A stretch of 64,000 bases of DNA from Paragordius varius (Eukaryota; Nematomorpha): NCBI GenBank assembly GCA_964247055.1, contig OZ176057.1, positions 5,146,001 through 5,210,000 of the forward strand, given 5' to 3'. Under the pieces are notes generated by a model. The model was not told where the DNA came from. It was given only the letters and a program-made list of their open reading frames with translations, and searched no databases. How positions within the stretch are numbered: the stretch's first letter is position 1; every line of letters starts with the position of its first letter. Below, piece by piece: positions 47,764 to 61,300 of the stretch. A program made the position numbers and the translations under genes.

Positions 47764-49841
47764 AATGTTACCAGATAGGCTGTTTTTCGCAGTACAGTAC
47801 TGGATTTTCAGAAAAAATCGTATGTACTGCGGCCTTTTTTGTACTGCTTTTGGATATTGAAAACAATTATTTTTTTTATAAATATATATAAATAACTTTT
47901 TATTTATTCAAAAAAATATTATATTTTAAGTGCCCGTAAAGATAACCCCATAATTTGTAAAGAAATAGTTATTTTGCGGTAAAAACTAAGATTGGCCTAT
48001 TTCTAATTGGTTAATATTTTTTCTGCTCGAATTATACATAATATCAGTCTAACCGCTTAAGTTCGCGCTGCGAAACTAATCTCGGACTCCACCTAAAGAT
48101 TCAGGCTAATGGCCCTTTACTCAGGGCTTCCGCAAAAAGAGGGCCTTAAAATTAAAAAATAACAAAATTAATTCATGATATTTTGATGAATGTTTGATCA
48201 ATTTTATAAAGTTCATTTTTTGTTATATCCCGTAACTATTATTTCAAATATATTATATATGGCTGCGAAATAACCTTTTTTTTTTTCGTATTAAAAAATT
48301 AAGAGTTTTTACGTTTTTCATACTCATTAAGAGGGAGGTATGATATTTTTTAATTTTTTTCCTAAACTTTAATTTTTATTAGTTTTTTTATTTTTTTGCA
48401 TAAACGAATTTTTGTTGAGGCTTACTTCAAACTATTTTGAAATGATTGAAACGGTACGCTTTAAAATATAATAAAACTCTTATTTGAATAATTCGTTGAT
48501 ATTAAATATTATAGGTGGAGATTTTTAAATTAAAGGTTTGTTTTCTTGCGAATTTGGCTGAATTTTAGTCAAACTACACAATTTTTATTTAACATAAATT
48601 TGAAAGCGATCCAATATTTTAATCAAAATTCTGAGTGAAAAAAACGTTTAGCATTATCGTATATATAAATGGTATCCAACCGTTTGTATCATTACCATCA
48701 TGCTCAAAAAAGTATGTACGCTTCAACAAAATTTTTTTAAAAATTTATATTTAGTCGACTAAATTTAGCATATATTTAAAATTATTGTGCACAATGTAGG
48801 AAATTTGCATTTATTTTAGAAACAATTCATTTTAAAAGAGCCAAAAAATTTGGGACTTCCAGAGCCCACACCTAAAAATTACCAAAAGCACCATGATACT
48901 GGATATTTTTTGTGGAAACTGTGTAATATATTACATAGATGGTGTAAAACAGGGAAAGCATGTCTTGATTTTGTACTGAGTCAAAGTTCAAAATAACTGG
49001 TCACATTATCCTATAGCGAATCATATGGATATGACCGCGCGAATCACTGATATCATATAATGTAATAATAATTTCTGTAGTTTACAAGATATTTTAATGA
49101 TTTATAGAATGAAGCTGGAACTTTCACCAATGAAAATTTTTTAAAAAAATGCGCAAATTCATTTTCTGGTATAGAGCACTTGCCACAAATGATATATTTT
49201 AGTATCAGAATATATATATTCTATCAGGTAATTTTTCGTGGATGCTGTGTTAGAAAAATAAAACTTATATTTTTTACACTTTTTTAACTTCTACAATATG
49301 GAATTCTAGCTCCATGATAAAAGCCAACATTTAATAATATCTTCCAAGTAAATAATTATTTATAATTCAAAAAATATAAATTTAAACTACGTTTAAAATC
49401 GAGGGGTATAAGATATAAATTTTTACTGATAAGAAAGTGTCATTTTAGCTGTAACGCTATTGCTCAAAAAGCTAGGTATAAATAAATTCATACCACAATT
49501 AAAGAATAATTGATAAGAATTTAAAAAGATGGATGTGATGCAACCGATTAATAGGTGTATCAGCTTAAACAAATTTATTAAAATTATTTATCATTTTATA
49601 ACAAATCCATATGAATGTAAAATAACCCAGAAACCCATTAATATTATATTTATAAAAAGCATCTCAAAATTCATCTTTTATTTGCAGTCTTTTCGGAAGT
49701 CGAAAGGCTTGATGTTCCCAACTCAAAACCTTGCCAATCCTACACTTTTGAGTACCGCTTATCTGAATTAAAGGCGTATTTTTAACCTAAAAAATATGCA
49801 CAATGTTAAGCAATGTCCAGATTGCATTGAAAAGAATTTTT
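47764..49841. other. Intergenic: repeat-derived, no gene seen
   Basis: The first part is unassigned sequence with one GC-richer patch (48050-48145). From about 48540 it contains family G phrases (TTTGGGACTTCCAGAGCCC at 48849, GCGCAAATTCATTTTCTGG at 49152). Short open frames here have no recognisable product. Confidence 0.5.
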
Positions 49842-50333
49842 TTATAAAAATGAATATATTTTAACCGCATAATTCTTAGAATCAATATTTAGCAAATCTT
49901 TTTGGATAGTGGCCTGCTCAAATATAATATCAATGTTTTCGCTTATCACTGGCAGAAATACATTTGGATCTTTTTCGATATCTTCCCTAATAGATCACAA
50001 CATAATTTAGGTTATAAGACGAAAATAAATATTTGAATGAAACTAAATACTTGCAGGAATCGTAATCCATGATGTTTTTATATAACATCTCCAAATTCTA
50101 AATAAGGTAATAATAAAATTAGGATATACACTTAGTTTGTGACCGCTTTTATAAAGACATTAGTCAATATAATTAATCATATTATGAAATAATTGATTAT
50201 TTTAAACTTAAATTTGAGGCAAAATTGTAAAATCGATCGATTTCAAAATCATCGGCTGTTAAAAAGGATATAAGCTTATTTGAGATTAAGACCGGATTTT
50301 AAACCGGTAATCTGGTATTTAACAATAAGTTAA

Positions 50334-50375
<42 letters not shown>

Positions 50376-52963
50376 GAGCACTGAGAGGTTTACCATGAAC
50401 TAATAAAATAATTTCAATTATTATTCTATCCACATTTTAATCAAAAGATTTTTTAATCATACCTTCGATTTCTAGATAATATATAAATATTTATTATTTA
50501 GATTAAATCATAAACAGTGAGTCGTAATTAATATATCTTACCAGGCAAAGGGTCATCTAGTTTACAAAATATATAATATAAATGTTGTTTAATCAATATC
50601 ATTAATTTACTTACCAGGTATATATTTAAAACAAATGTTTTCATCAACATTTACTCCTATGTAAGAATAATCTTCAATCTTTTCCAAATCAAATTCCTTC
50701 TCGAATTTTTTGGGCACTTTCTCAAATGGTATCGTTGTAAGGTTTTTATTATTGTGTTTTATCGTAATTTCCGAAATGGCGCACAAATTTTTTAGTGTGG
50801 CCGAAACTAAGACTTTCTTATCACTAATTCTTGAGACATAACACCTTACATCTCCTAAAAACGCAATTACCAATGAAAGTAAGTAAAAACAACGATTACT
50901 AAAGTTTGAATTAATTATTATTATTATACCTTTTGTGTCGCACTCTAAATTAGTTAGTAATAATCAGGAGTGTAATTCATGCTTAATAAATAATGTATTA
51001 TCTACTTCATACCTGGGATCAAAATATTATAGGTCGAATTTTGATCTTTTGCTGTGTTTTCAGCAAAGACAGTTATCGTCTTTGTGTCTTCATGGGAAGT
51101 TGCGCGTTCATAAGTAAAATCCAAATTGGTGTCATCCTTATTAATGGCAGGAGTATAAAAAGTATTATTGGGGAATGAAATTTTTATCATTCCAACATTT
51201 TTTAGGTCCAAAGATATTGGGATTTGACGATCCAAATGATTTCCCATCTTCTTCAATGTAAGGGACAAAACTACTATAATGGTTTTATTTGAAAAATATA
51301 TATTTTTATAAAAATGTGAACCAATTACTACCACTAATCTATCAATGGCATATTTGTTTTCTAGCATTGTGTTAATTAGTGTAAAACATATATATATTAT
51401 ATATATATATATTATGGCTAAATTTTAGACAAAATTTATAAACCAAGCATAATCGCACTCTGATTATTGATGATAGGAAAGAAACTATTCTACTGGAAAA
51501 CACCCCGAAAAATAATATACCAATTGCATTGGCTTTAATGGGTGAGCTTTCCTTAAATCTTCCATTTCGCGTAGCTTCTACTTTGAAAGTTAGAGCATTA
51601 TGGTTGCCAAGTCTAAGGTATGTGAATTGTTGGTTTTGGATCACCAAATTTTGTGTGTTATATTTGTCTCCTTCCTTCAATAAGAGGGAATATTGGTTGT
51701 CCGAATTGTAATTAGTCACTTCAATTGAGACAACATTTTTGTCATTTGCTTCAATATTCAAACTCGGCTGGACCAATGTCGGTTCTGCATTTATAAACAT
51801 TTGTACGTAAATAAATTTGAAAGTAAGCAGAAAAAACATTTAATTATTTGTTTAATTTAAACTATTGAACAAGCTTCTACATCTCAACAATATATGAATT
51901 CCATGATAAAAAACGGTTTTCCTTTGGCAGAAAGTCATTCGCCAAGCCATTTTTCTACGTCTTTGAAATTATTAAAGTTCTGCGGGATCCCCCATTGTGT
52001 AATTAATATTCAGATGGCGCCAGGTCAAGAGATACAAATTTCTAATGTAAGATGAAGTATGGTCATGAGGCAGATGACTTTACCAATCTTTTAGCCAATT
52101 CAAGTTGTTTTTCAATCAATGCATATTATAAAATGTGTTAGTCAGATGGCGCCAGGGCAATACTTTCATTGGTTTTGTAGCGGGAAACAATGTATTGTCA
52201 TGTAGCGATAGTCACAATGACAATGGTTTCATTACTAATAAGACGTAGTCCAATAGTGTTTTAGGGTTGACTAAATATCTACTTATGTCATTTTTTGCGC
52301 ATAATTTTTAAATCTAACTCAATTTTTTGACCAAACTAAACTTTTAACTAACTTAAATGCTAATTATTTATAAGCAATTCTATATCTTAATTATAGATTT
52401 AATGAAATATAAAAAAAAGTTAATTTAAGTTAAATAGAAAAGTGTTGATTTAAATGTTAAAGTTCATAAATAATGTTACGAATAAGTTATAGGCGATTTT
52501 ATAATAAAACCTCTTATGCATGTTTCAAACTATAACATACTCATTGTCTTAACGGTACTGAGTTCCTTTGTACATTATTATTCCGCTGAACTTTTAGTTA
52601 AAGTTATAGCAGAGTCTGATAGGTGATTTTTTAATTTGTTTTAAATTATAACATACCGATTGCCTCAGCAGTAATTGAGCTCTCAAGTGATTGATGACCT
52701 CGATGAATTTCCACCTTAAAAGATATTTTAGAGTTTTTTCCATTTCTGGAATATGTAAATTGTTTGGATGGAAAGTCTTGTGGTGAGGTAAAGTCTAATG
52801 ATTCTCCTTCTTTACTATAGAGAGTATAATCGCACCCCGAATAGAAATTCTTCACTTCAAGTATAACTTCATTCTCGTCATTCTTTATAATTGTTAAAAT
52901 AGGGTGTTCCAACTTCTCTCCTAATAGTTTTAGGAGAAATATGTTTATATATGTAGAATTCAT
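49842..52963 (-). CDS. Secreted protein with tandem FnIII/Ig-like beta-sandwich repeats, seven coding exons
   Basis: Exons in transcript order: 52657-52963, 51521-51784, 51013-51270, 50615-50854, 50374-50399, 50051-50097, 49842-49986; 1287 nt, 428 aa, junctions in phase. Exons 1-4 each hold one domain of about 85 residues with phase-1 borders, a symmetric-module layout. The domain parts of exons 1 and 2 are both exactly 264 nt and share ITAEAIG / IKANAIG ends, FTYSRNGKNSKISFKVE / FTYLRLGNHNALTFKVE strands and a YTLYSKEG / YSLLLKEG turn. Domains 3 and 4 are more diverged. The tail (LEMLYKNIMDYDSC, then NIDIIFEQATIQKDLL) is unlike the domains. The first Met (52961-52963) gives a weak hydrophobic leader (NIFLLKLLG); the AG at 52921-52922 could instead be an acceptor from an upstream leader exon not found here. 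Exon 2 would also begin with a leader-like peptide if read from 51839, but its phase fits splicing to exon 1. Function unknown; probably extracellular. Confidence 0.62.
52485..52575 (-). pseudogene. Decayed copy of the end of exon 1 of the beta-sandwich gene
   Basis: The stretch repeats 52600-52690 with mutations, including the ITAEAIG-coding end, the donor GTATGTTATA and intron sequence. It lies in intron 1, about 115 bp downstream of the genuine donor. The reading frame is lost, so it is a relic of a small tandem duplication. Confidence 0.6.
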
Positions 52964-53059
52964 TAATACAATAAAATGCAAAAATTTCAGATAAAAAACC
53001 AAATTTAATTTGGCACAACTATCGCTATTTTTAATCTCACTAAGTACCCTTTTAAACAT

Positions 53060-54880
53060 AAAATTTAACGTATATATTATTCACCGAGCGAATTATATTT
53101 GTTTAACGCTTTACCTAATAAAGTAAAGCGATTTCGAATTGTACAGTAAAAATTCTAAATCAAAAATTAAAGACAAATATTTTTAAAATGACAACCATGC
53201 TTTTTAAAACCTTGAATTCTATACAAGAATTTTAATATAAACACTTTCCATAGAAACTAAATATCCAATGATATATACATATATAGGTATGTATATATGA
53301 TAATTAATTCTAGAATAACATGGTGCTATTGGTTTTACCCTTTGCGAATTATTTAAGAAAGGTATTTACACTTTTGTGGTTAGTGCTCCATATAAAAAAG
53401 ACAAAATTTACACATTTTGTGAAATACTTTTTTGGTTAAATTTAAATGCTTCATTCCAAAAAATACCACTTAACATATAAAAAGCGAAATGTTATTCCAA
53501 ATTAGGATTTAGAATATAAAGATCCAAAATTTTTGGACCCGTAAAAAATAGGCAAATCCTATTAGATTATATCAGAAGGGCCGAAATCGCACGATAAAAT
53601 TTTTTACGCTAAATTTTGACATGAAAAAAGGTTTTTTTCGAAAAAGAGATCTGCTAAAAAATTATATTTCGATGTTAAAGGTTTCTACACCTCAGAATTT
53701 TAATGGTTTTATCTTTTAAATTTGGGCAAATATAATTAAAGAACAATATATCTAGAATAAATTTGGAGAAGAACGAATTTTTAATCAACATTCTGAGATG
53801 ATAGAAAGTTTTAGCATCATCGAATATATTTAAAAAAATATTGTTTTGCTTTTTGAATAAAGCAAATTATAGTTTTTAATAACATTAATACGGTTAGATT
53901 TTACCGAAAATTTTTAGTCAAACAAAATGTGTGCGCTATTTTTGCATTTTACGATATCGAGCATTAAGCATAGAAAGGGAAAATAACTTTCTTGTACCAG
54001 TAGGTATTCATACAAATTTAATCAGAATATATATAGATTGTATCATAATAATTTTTATACCCACCGATTTTGGACGCAATGTATGGAATACGTATGTCAA
54101 TTTAATCTATTTGTTTATTATTTCGTAGCTTAATTAATAGTTATATTTAAAATTAATTAAGCAAAAAAAATATGGTTGTTTTTTTTAAAAAATATTTGTC
54201 TCTTAGCTTTTACCATACCATATTACATAAAATTCGGGGTATAAAAACCTGATGAAATATATATACGCTTGTATCATAATTATACTATAATTTTGACGAG
54301 AGATTAAGATAATTTTGTGCTTATTGCTCTACATGGCAAATTATCCTGCAATGTGTTATGTCAATTTTCTTTGGTCAAAGAATGTATCATGCCAAAATAC
54401 ATCATGAACTATATAAAGCAAAATAATATTATCATTATAAATTTTAAGTTGTGAGATGAGGCCTTGATCATGTCAAATTTTTAGTCTATTATGAACAGAG
54501 CTAGATTTTAAAAATAAACACAAAAATGTCGTTTCGCGATAATATTTTTTATATGGCAGATTATGGCATCAAAAAAATATTTGTATAAAAATTTAATTTT
54601 AGCAAAATTTTGTGCGCACTCTACCCTATTTTGAAGCATGATAAAACGGTAATAATAATTTTTATATGTAATCATGTGATGCTCAACATCTCTATTACCA
54701 AACTTTAATATCCAAATATATTTTAAGTATAAGTTGGGTTCATTAACTAACCCAATTTGGAAAGGATACTAATACTTAAAAAAAATTTCGAAGTTATAGA
54801 TCGGCACATCGAATTATGCAAAAAAGTATTTACAAAATTTCTTAAGCATTTATACCGTTCCATCAAACTTCAAAATAGCA
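53060..54880. other. Intergenic: MITE-B pieces and repeat family G
   Basis: A MITE-B left end at 53143 (cagtaaaaattctaaatcaa) and a right-end-like piece at 54170-54225 may be one element split by about 1 kb of family G sequence (blocks at 53375, 53930, 54318). No exon of the beta-sandwich gene was recognised here. Confidence 0.45.
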
Positions 54881-57800
54881 TGAAGTGCGTATCAACAAAA
54901 TTTTGCTATAAATCTTTGATTAAAGTATGCATTTTTTCAAAAATTTTATATGGATGTCATTGTTTAGCATGCTTTAAAGATTTTCATCGTAACTCTGCAT
55001 TTGCGAGTTCATTTAAAGAGATCTGGTCTATTCATGGGCAAAAGCTGAGAAGAGTTGCAGTGTCAAAATTAAAAGTTCATAAAAATTTTGTGCTTTTTGA
55101 ATATATAGTGTGTGATATATATTAATGACATTTTTAGGTTGAAGGGTTTAGATTTCACCCAAAATTTTAGCATGTAAGAAATTTGCTATTTTTGATATGG
55201 ACCAAATACCACAAAAGTGTAAATAAATTTCTTAAATGACTAATAAACTCCAAAACCAAAAACACCATAGTGTCTAGAATATATAAGTATATTTCATGTG
55301 TGCACTGAGTGTAATTTTAATTCGTAAATTCTAATAGAGTATTTTGATGCCATTTTGGCTTTTGATCAGGGAGGGATTTGAACTATGAAAAACATGGATA
55401 AAAAAATTACCACATTGATCTATATATAATAAATATATGTTGAAGTTTTTGTAAGAATGATAAGTTACTTTCTGCTTGTTACCAATTATCAAAAAAAAAT
55501 TTTTGTTTTATAGGGCTTATATCATTTTTAAACAATTATATAAATATGTGAATTGATCGATAGTATAATAGAGAGTTGATTGAATTTGAAGCCCAGTTCA
55601 ATTTTTTAGCGTCTATTCTTGTAAGTTTTTTAAGCACCTTCGATAAAAATATAATTTTATTTTCAATTTTTTGCCTTTTTTATGATAACAAATAAAAATA
55701 TAGTGTATATGTTCAATTATATTATTTTGATTATTTATCATTTTAACAATCATTATGGTGAAGCTTTTAGTTACAGAATGAAATATTAAATTAGTATTTA
55801 TTTTTTGGAATTCATTTTCGCCGCACATTGATATAAGTTATATTGAAAATATAAAGATCATAAATTAGATTTTTTATATAAAAAACTAATTAATATTCTT
55901 ATGTTGTTTTTATTTCCATGCCTTAGGACTTTTTAAACTCAATGTAAATTATATATACCTGGTATGGTTTCGCCCTCTAATGATATAAATTGAAATTATG
56001 ATGGCGAACCATTTTAAAATGAAATTAAAGTATAAACATAAGCCAAATGCGAATCAACTATTTTTTATTGTTCAATAATAATTAGAATTATCATTTAACG
56101 ATATTTATAAAGAATATTTTAAAAAACTGCCCTATTATTTGGTTGTCAATTTGATATGGTATTATTTTTCTTATACCCTATGAATATTAGCCACAAAAAT
56201 ACACATTAAATTATACGAAAAAAACATATTTTATTATTCAAAAAATATTATTAAATGCTAAAAATATTTTGTTGAAACCGTTATAGAACACGGGATTCTT
56301 GTGAATTTTATTATCTATGTAACAATCATCCAATTAGAGCATATCTTTAACTTTAAAAGTTACAACTATTTGGGCCCGTTGTAATCCGTAAATTTTAATG
56401 TGTTTAATATTTTTAAACAAAATTTAGCAAATTCTTTAAAATAATTTGGATTATTGAAAAATTTGTTGGTGGCATTTGTGACGCTTTACTAGCAAGTCTC
56501 TAAGTTATATTTTACTTTATACATGTATAAACTGAGTATTAGTTTAATTCTAATATTTTTTATAAAAAACTATATAATTTGAATATTTTCCACCTTATAT
56601 ATATCGTAACGCCCAAATTTTTTCCAAAAATTTTAATTGTCATAATTTACATAATACGTGTATTCAAATAAAATACGTGAGACCATGGAAAAAGCAAAAA
56701 TATTGGAAAAATGTTTTTTCAAAATAACTTTAGGCATTAAAAATTGGAATGTTAAATAATTTGAATGTGAATATACCCAGTGGTGCTGGTTGCTGCGTAG
56801 ATTCAGGTGGTTTAGTTGTTGAAGCTAAACATATATTTTTATAGTTTTGAGGCAGTCAAAAAGTTTGAGGTGTATATTTACAGTAAAAATTGAAATTATA
56901 CGGACAAAACGTAAAAATATAAAAACTAACACATTTTTCTATCAATAACCATACTTAAATTTTGATTATATAAGTAATTATTTTAAACTCAATATAAAAT
57001 ACCGGGTGTCAGTATCAAATTAATATATATCATTTAATTCATTTTTTATGAAAATTCAATTAGATATGAAAGTAACCTAATTCACATACCGTTTGCGTGA
57101 ATCCATATATTACAACAGCACATATAATTAAAAAAATTCCTTCTGAATAAAGTTTAGACGATGGGTTTAAAATTTTCTTATTAACACATAAAATTCAAAG
57201 CCAAAAAATTCCGTTTAGTAGATATATGAAAGAAAATATATAATATATTTGTGATCAAAAATTAATATTATTTTATTAAAATTTTCATATTTAAATGATA
57301 CTAGAATTTCATAAAATAAATATTTTCAACATTTTATAATTTTGTTTAAGTAGTAAAAAATAGGTCCTAAAATACCCGAGTTTTAATTTAGAATACGACA
57401 TATTTAACTAATTTAAGCCTTTAGTTATATTAGTTTTACATCATAATATTATTTCAGACAAAAATATTTATCAGATATTATTTTGTAAATAGAATTCGGG
57501 TACTTATAATTTTTTTAAAAATAGTTGTAATGCCGGGAATCAAATTTTTATGTTCTTTGTGTGATTGCATGATCTTATGTTTTGATAAATTTATTTATTG
57601 GCCAAATATAATATATTTAGCGTTTAAAAGTTTCACATTTATAAAATCAGTAGGATGTCAATAAATTAAGAGCAAAACAAGAATACCAATTAATTTCCTG
57701 AAATTTAATTTTTTTTCCCGATCAAATAATAATATCCTGAAATGGGTAAAATATTAAAAATGACCCGTAATTATACATGACATGAGCTAAAATCTATATA

Positions 57801-57977
57801 ACCCTTTTAAATTGTCCCTAAACTGTGGTAAAATATTAGACTCATATTTTTAAGTTATCCAATTTACAAAATCTGTGATGACAGAAATGTTTTTCAGACA
57901 TTTTTAAATCTGAATATTTCATATTGATGATACTGAAAAAAAATATATGTCTATCATATCGACAGTTTCGACAAAAA
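54880..57977. repeat. Large direct duplication, copy A
   Basis: About 3.1 kb matching 58364-61772 in the same orientation. Shared landmarks: GGATGTCATTGTTTAGCATG (54952 / 58426), GCGAGTTCATTT, TGATGGCGAACCATTTTAAA (56000 / 59042), AGATTCAGGTGGTTTAGTTG, ATATCGACAGTTT near the end. Copy A has about 430 extra bases (55293-55725) and lacks about 750 bases present in B. It ends in a (TA)n run. No gene seen. Confidence 0.9.
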
Positions 57978-58363
57978 TTCTGATGATATATATATATATG
58001 TATCCTGAAATGATATCAAGAATTTTATGGAGATTTTGATATTGCTCTTTCGAATAATTCAAAGCTATCACTTTTGTGGCAGCTCTTTATATTAGAAAAT
58101 GGCAATTAGCGCACATTTCAAATTTAAAATAATGGGTTCTCATGAAAATCACTAAAATATATTATTAAATATAAAAAGAACGATTACAAAATGTTAATTT
58201 TCAGATGCGTCTCCGATAGTCCCAATTCTTTTTCCCTTTTAAAATAGGCCTTTTTTAAAATAAATGCAAAAATGTCGAGATTTTGCTATAAAAATTTTTT
58301 ATGATACATCAAAAAAATATTTTTTTAAAAATTTAATTTTAGCGAAATTTTGTGCCCACTGCG

Positions 58364-61300
58364 CATCAACAATTTCGCTATAAATTTTTGATCAAAATAG
58401 GCATTTTTTCAAAAATAATTTATATGGATGTCATTGTTTAGCATGCTTTGAAGAATTTCATAAGTGACTCGGCATTTGCGAGTTCATTTTATGAGATTTG
58501 GTCCATTCATGGGCAAAAGCTGAGAAGAGTTGCAGTGTCAAAATTAAAAGTTCATAAAAATTTTGTGCTTTTTGAATATATAGTGTGTGATATATATTGA
58601 TGACATTTTTTGGTTGAAGGGTTTAGATTTCACCCAATAAAAATTTAGCATGTAAGAAATTTTGCTATTTTTGATATGGACCAAATACCACAAACGTGTA
58701 AATAAATTTCTTAAATGACTGATAAACTCCAAAACCAAAGTGTCTAAATATATAAGTATTTCATTAAATATTTTATTTATCATTTTAACAATCATTATGC
58801 TGAAGCTTTTAGTTACAGAATGAAATATTAAATTAGCATTTATTTTTTGGACCTCATTTTCGCCGCTAATTGATATAAGTTATATTGAAAATATAAAGAT
58901 CATAAATTAGATTTTTTATATAAAAAACTAATTATTATTCTTATGTTGTTTTTATTTCCATTCCTTAGGACTTTTTAAACTCAATGTAAATTATATATAC
59001 CTGGTATGGATTCGCCCTCTAATGATATAAATTGAAATTATGATGGCGAACCATTTTAAAATGAAATTAAAGAATAAACATAAGCCAAATGCGAATTAAC
59101 TATTTTTTATATTTCATGAATAATTAAAATTATCATTTAACGATATTTATAAAGAATATTTTAAAAAACTGCCCTATTATTTGGTTGTCAATTTGATATG
59201 GTATTATTTTTCTTATACCCTGTGAATAATAGCCACAAAAATACACATTAAATTATACGGAAAAAAACATATTTTATTATTTAAAAAATATTATTTAATG
59301 CTAAAAAAATTTTGTTGGAACCGTTATAGAACCCAGGTTTCTTGTCAAAAACCTTATTATCTATGTTAAATTTTAAAATGCAATCATTCGATTAGAGCAC
59401 ATCTTTAACTTTAAAAGTTACAACTTGGGCCCGTTGTAATCCGTAAATTTTAATGTGTAAATATTTTTAAACAAAATTTAGCAAATTTATTAAAATAATT
59501 TGGATTATTGAAAAATCCTTTGTGACGCTTTACTAGCACTCTAAGTTATATTTTACTTTATACATGTATAAACTGAGTATTAGTTTAATTCTTAATATTT
59601 TTTATAAAAAACTATATAATTTGAATATTTTCCACCTTATATATATATCGTAACGCCCAAATTTTTTCCAAAAATTTTAATTGTCATAATTTATATAATA
59701 CGTGTATCTCAAATAAAATACGTGAGACCATGGAAAAAGCAAAAAAAATTGGAAAAATGTTTTTTCAAAATTTAAACTTTAGGCATTAAAAATTGGAATG
59801 TTAAATAATTTGAATGTGAATATACCCAGTGATGCTGGTTGCTGCGTAGATTCAGGTGGTTTAGTTGTTGAATCTAAACATATATTTTTATAGTTTTGAG
59901 GCAGTCAAAAAGTTTGAGGTGTATATTTACAGTAAAAATTGAAATTATACGGACAAAACGTAAAAATATAAAAAAAAACACATTTTTCTATCAATAACCA
60001 TACTTAAATTTTGATTATATAAATAATTATTTTAAACTCAATATAAAATACCGGGTGTAAATATGTGACACAATCTGTGTATTACACTATTGTTTGTAGG
60101 ATTATAGATAAAAAAAGTATGGTTGTTTTAAAAAAATTGTCTATAGATATTTTCATTTTGTCCGTATGATTTCATTTTTAAGTGTAAGTTTTGGCCATAT
60201 CTATATATATATATATATATATACCATTAAAACTCAAACTCACCCTTAAACCCTAATTTCCCCTCTCGAACAATTTAAATTTATCCTATAAACATTTCAT
60301 AATAATTATTAAGTCTATATTCGAGGGTTTAATGTTCCAATGGTGAATGTGGTACATGTACAAATATATTATTTATGGAAGTATCCCCACTGTTATTATT
60401 TCGAGTATAATTTTCATAAAATTAAATAATAAGGTAGCAAGTTTCGTTATACATGAATCTTCATAAATATTTAAGATAATAAAATGAATCCTCCAAAATG
60501 AATTCCCCTATAATTTAAAAGGAGCTTCTAAATAGCTTTATTGAAAATTAATTAGCATTTCGAATCATTTAAGGCATAAACATTAAGTTTTAAACATTAT
60601 TTCATGTAATTTAGATTATTAAAAGAGGGATGGTCCATTTTATATGGATTAGTAATTTAGGGATGAATTTATGCTACAAAATTTTGCGGTAATATACACT
60701 TAGAAGAATATAATTTATTGTAAAAATATTTTGTTTAAACAATGATATCTAACATATCTTTATAAATAATGCGGCGACATCACGAGAATTGTCATTCAAT
60801 TCTTTTTATATACCAGTATCAAATTAATATATATATATTTACATTTAATTCATTTTTTATGAAAATTCAATTGGATTTTATGAAAGTAACCTAATTCACA
60901 TCCCGTTTGCGCGAATCCATATATTACAAAAGCACATGATATTAAAAAATTCCTTGTGAATAAAGTTTAGACGATGGGTTTAAAATTTTCTTATTAACAC
61001 ATAAAATTCAAAACCAAAAAAATTCCGTTTAGTAGATATATGAAAGAAAATATAATAATATATTTGTGATCAAAAATTAATATTATTTTATTAAAATTTT
61101 AATATTCAAATGATGCTAGAATTTCATAAAATAAATATTTTCAAATCATTTTATAATTTTGTTAAAGTAGTAAAAAATAGGTCCTCAAATACTCGAGTTT
61201 TAATTTAGAATACGACATATTTTATTAATTTAAGCCTTTAGTTATATAAGTTTTACATCCTAATATTATTTCAGACAAAAATATTTATCAGATATTATTT

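Noticed and set aside
54757-55125. 122-codon frame with Cys-rich segment (CHCLACF)
   Set aside because: It lies in family G / duplication A sequence; the homologous stretch in copy B (58364-58600) does not keep the frame, so coding is unlikely.
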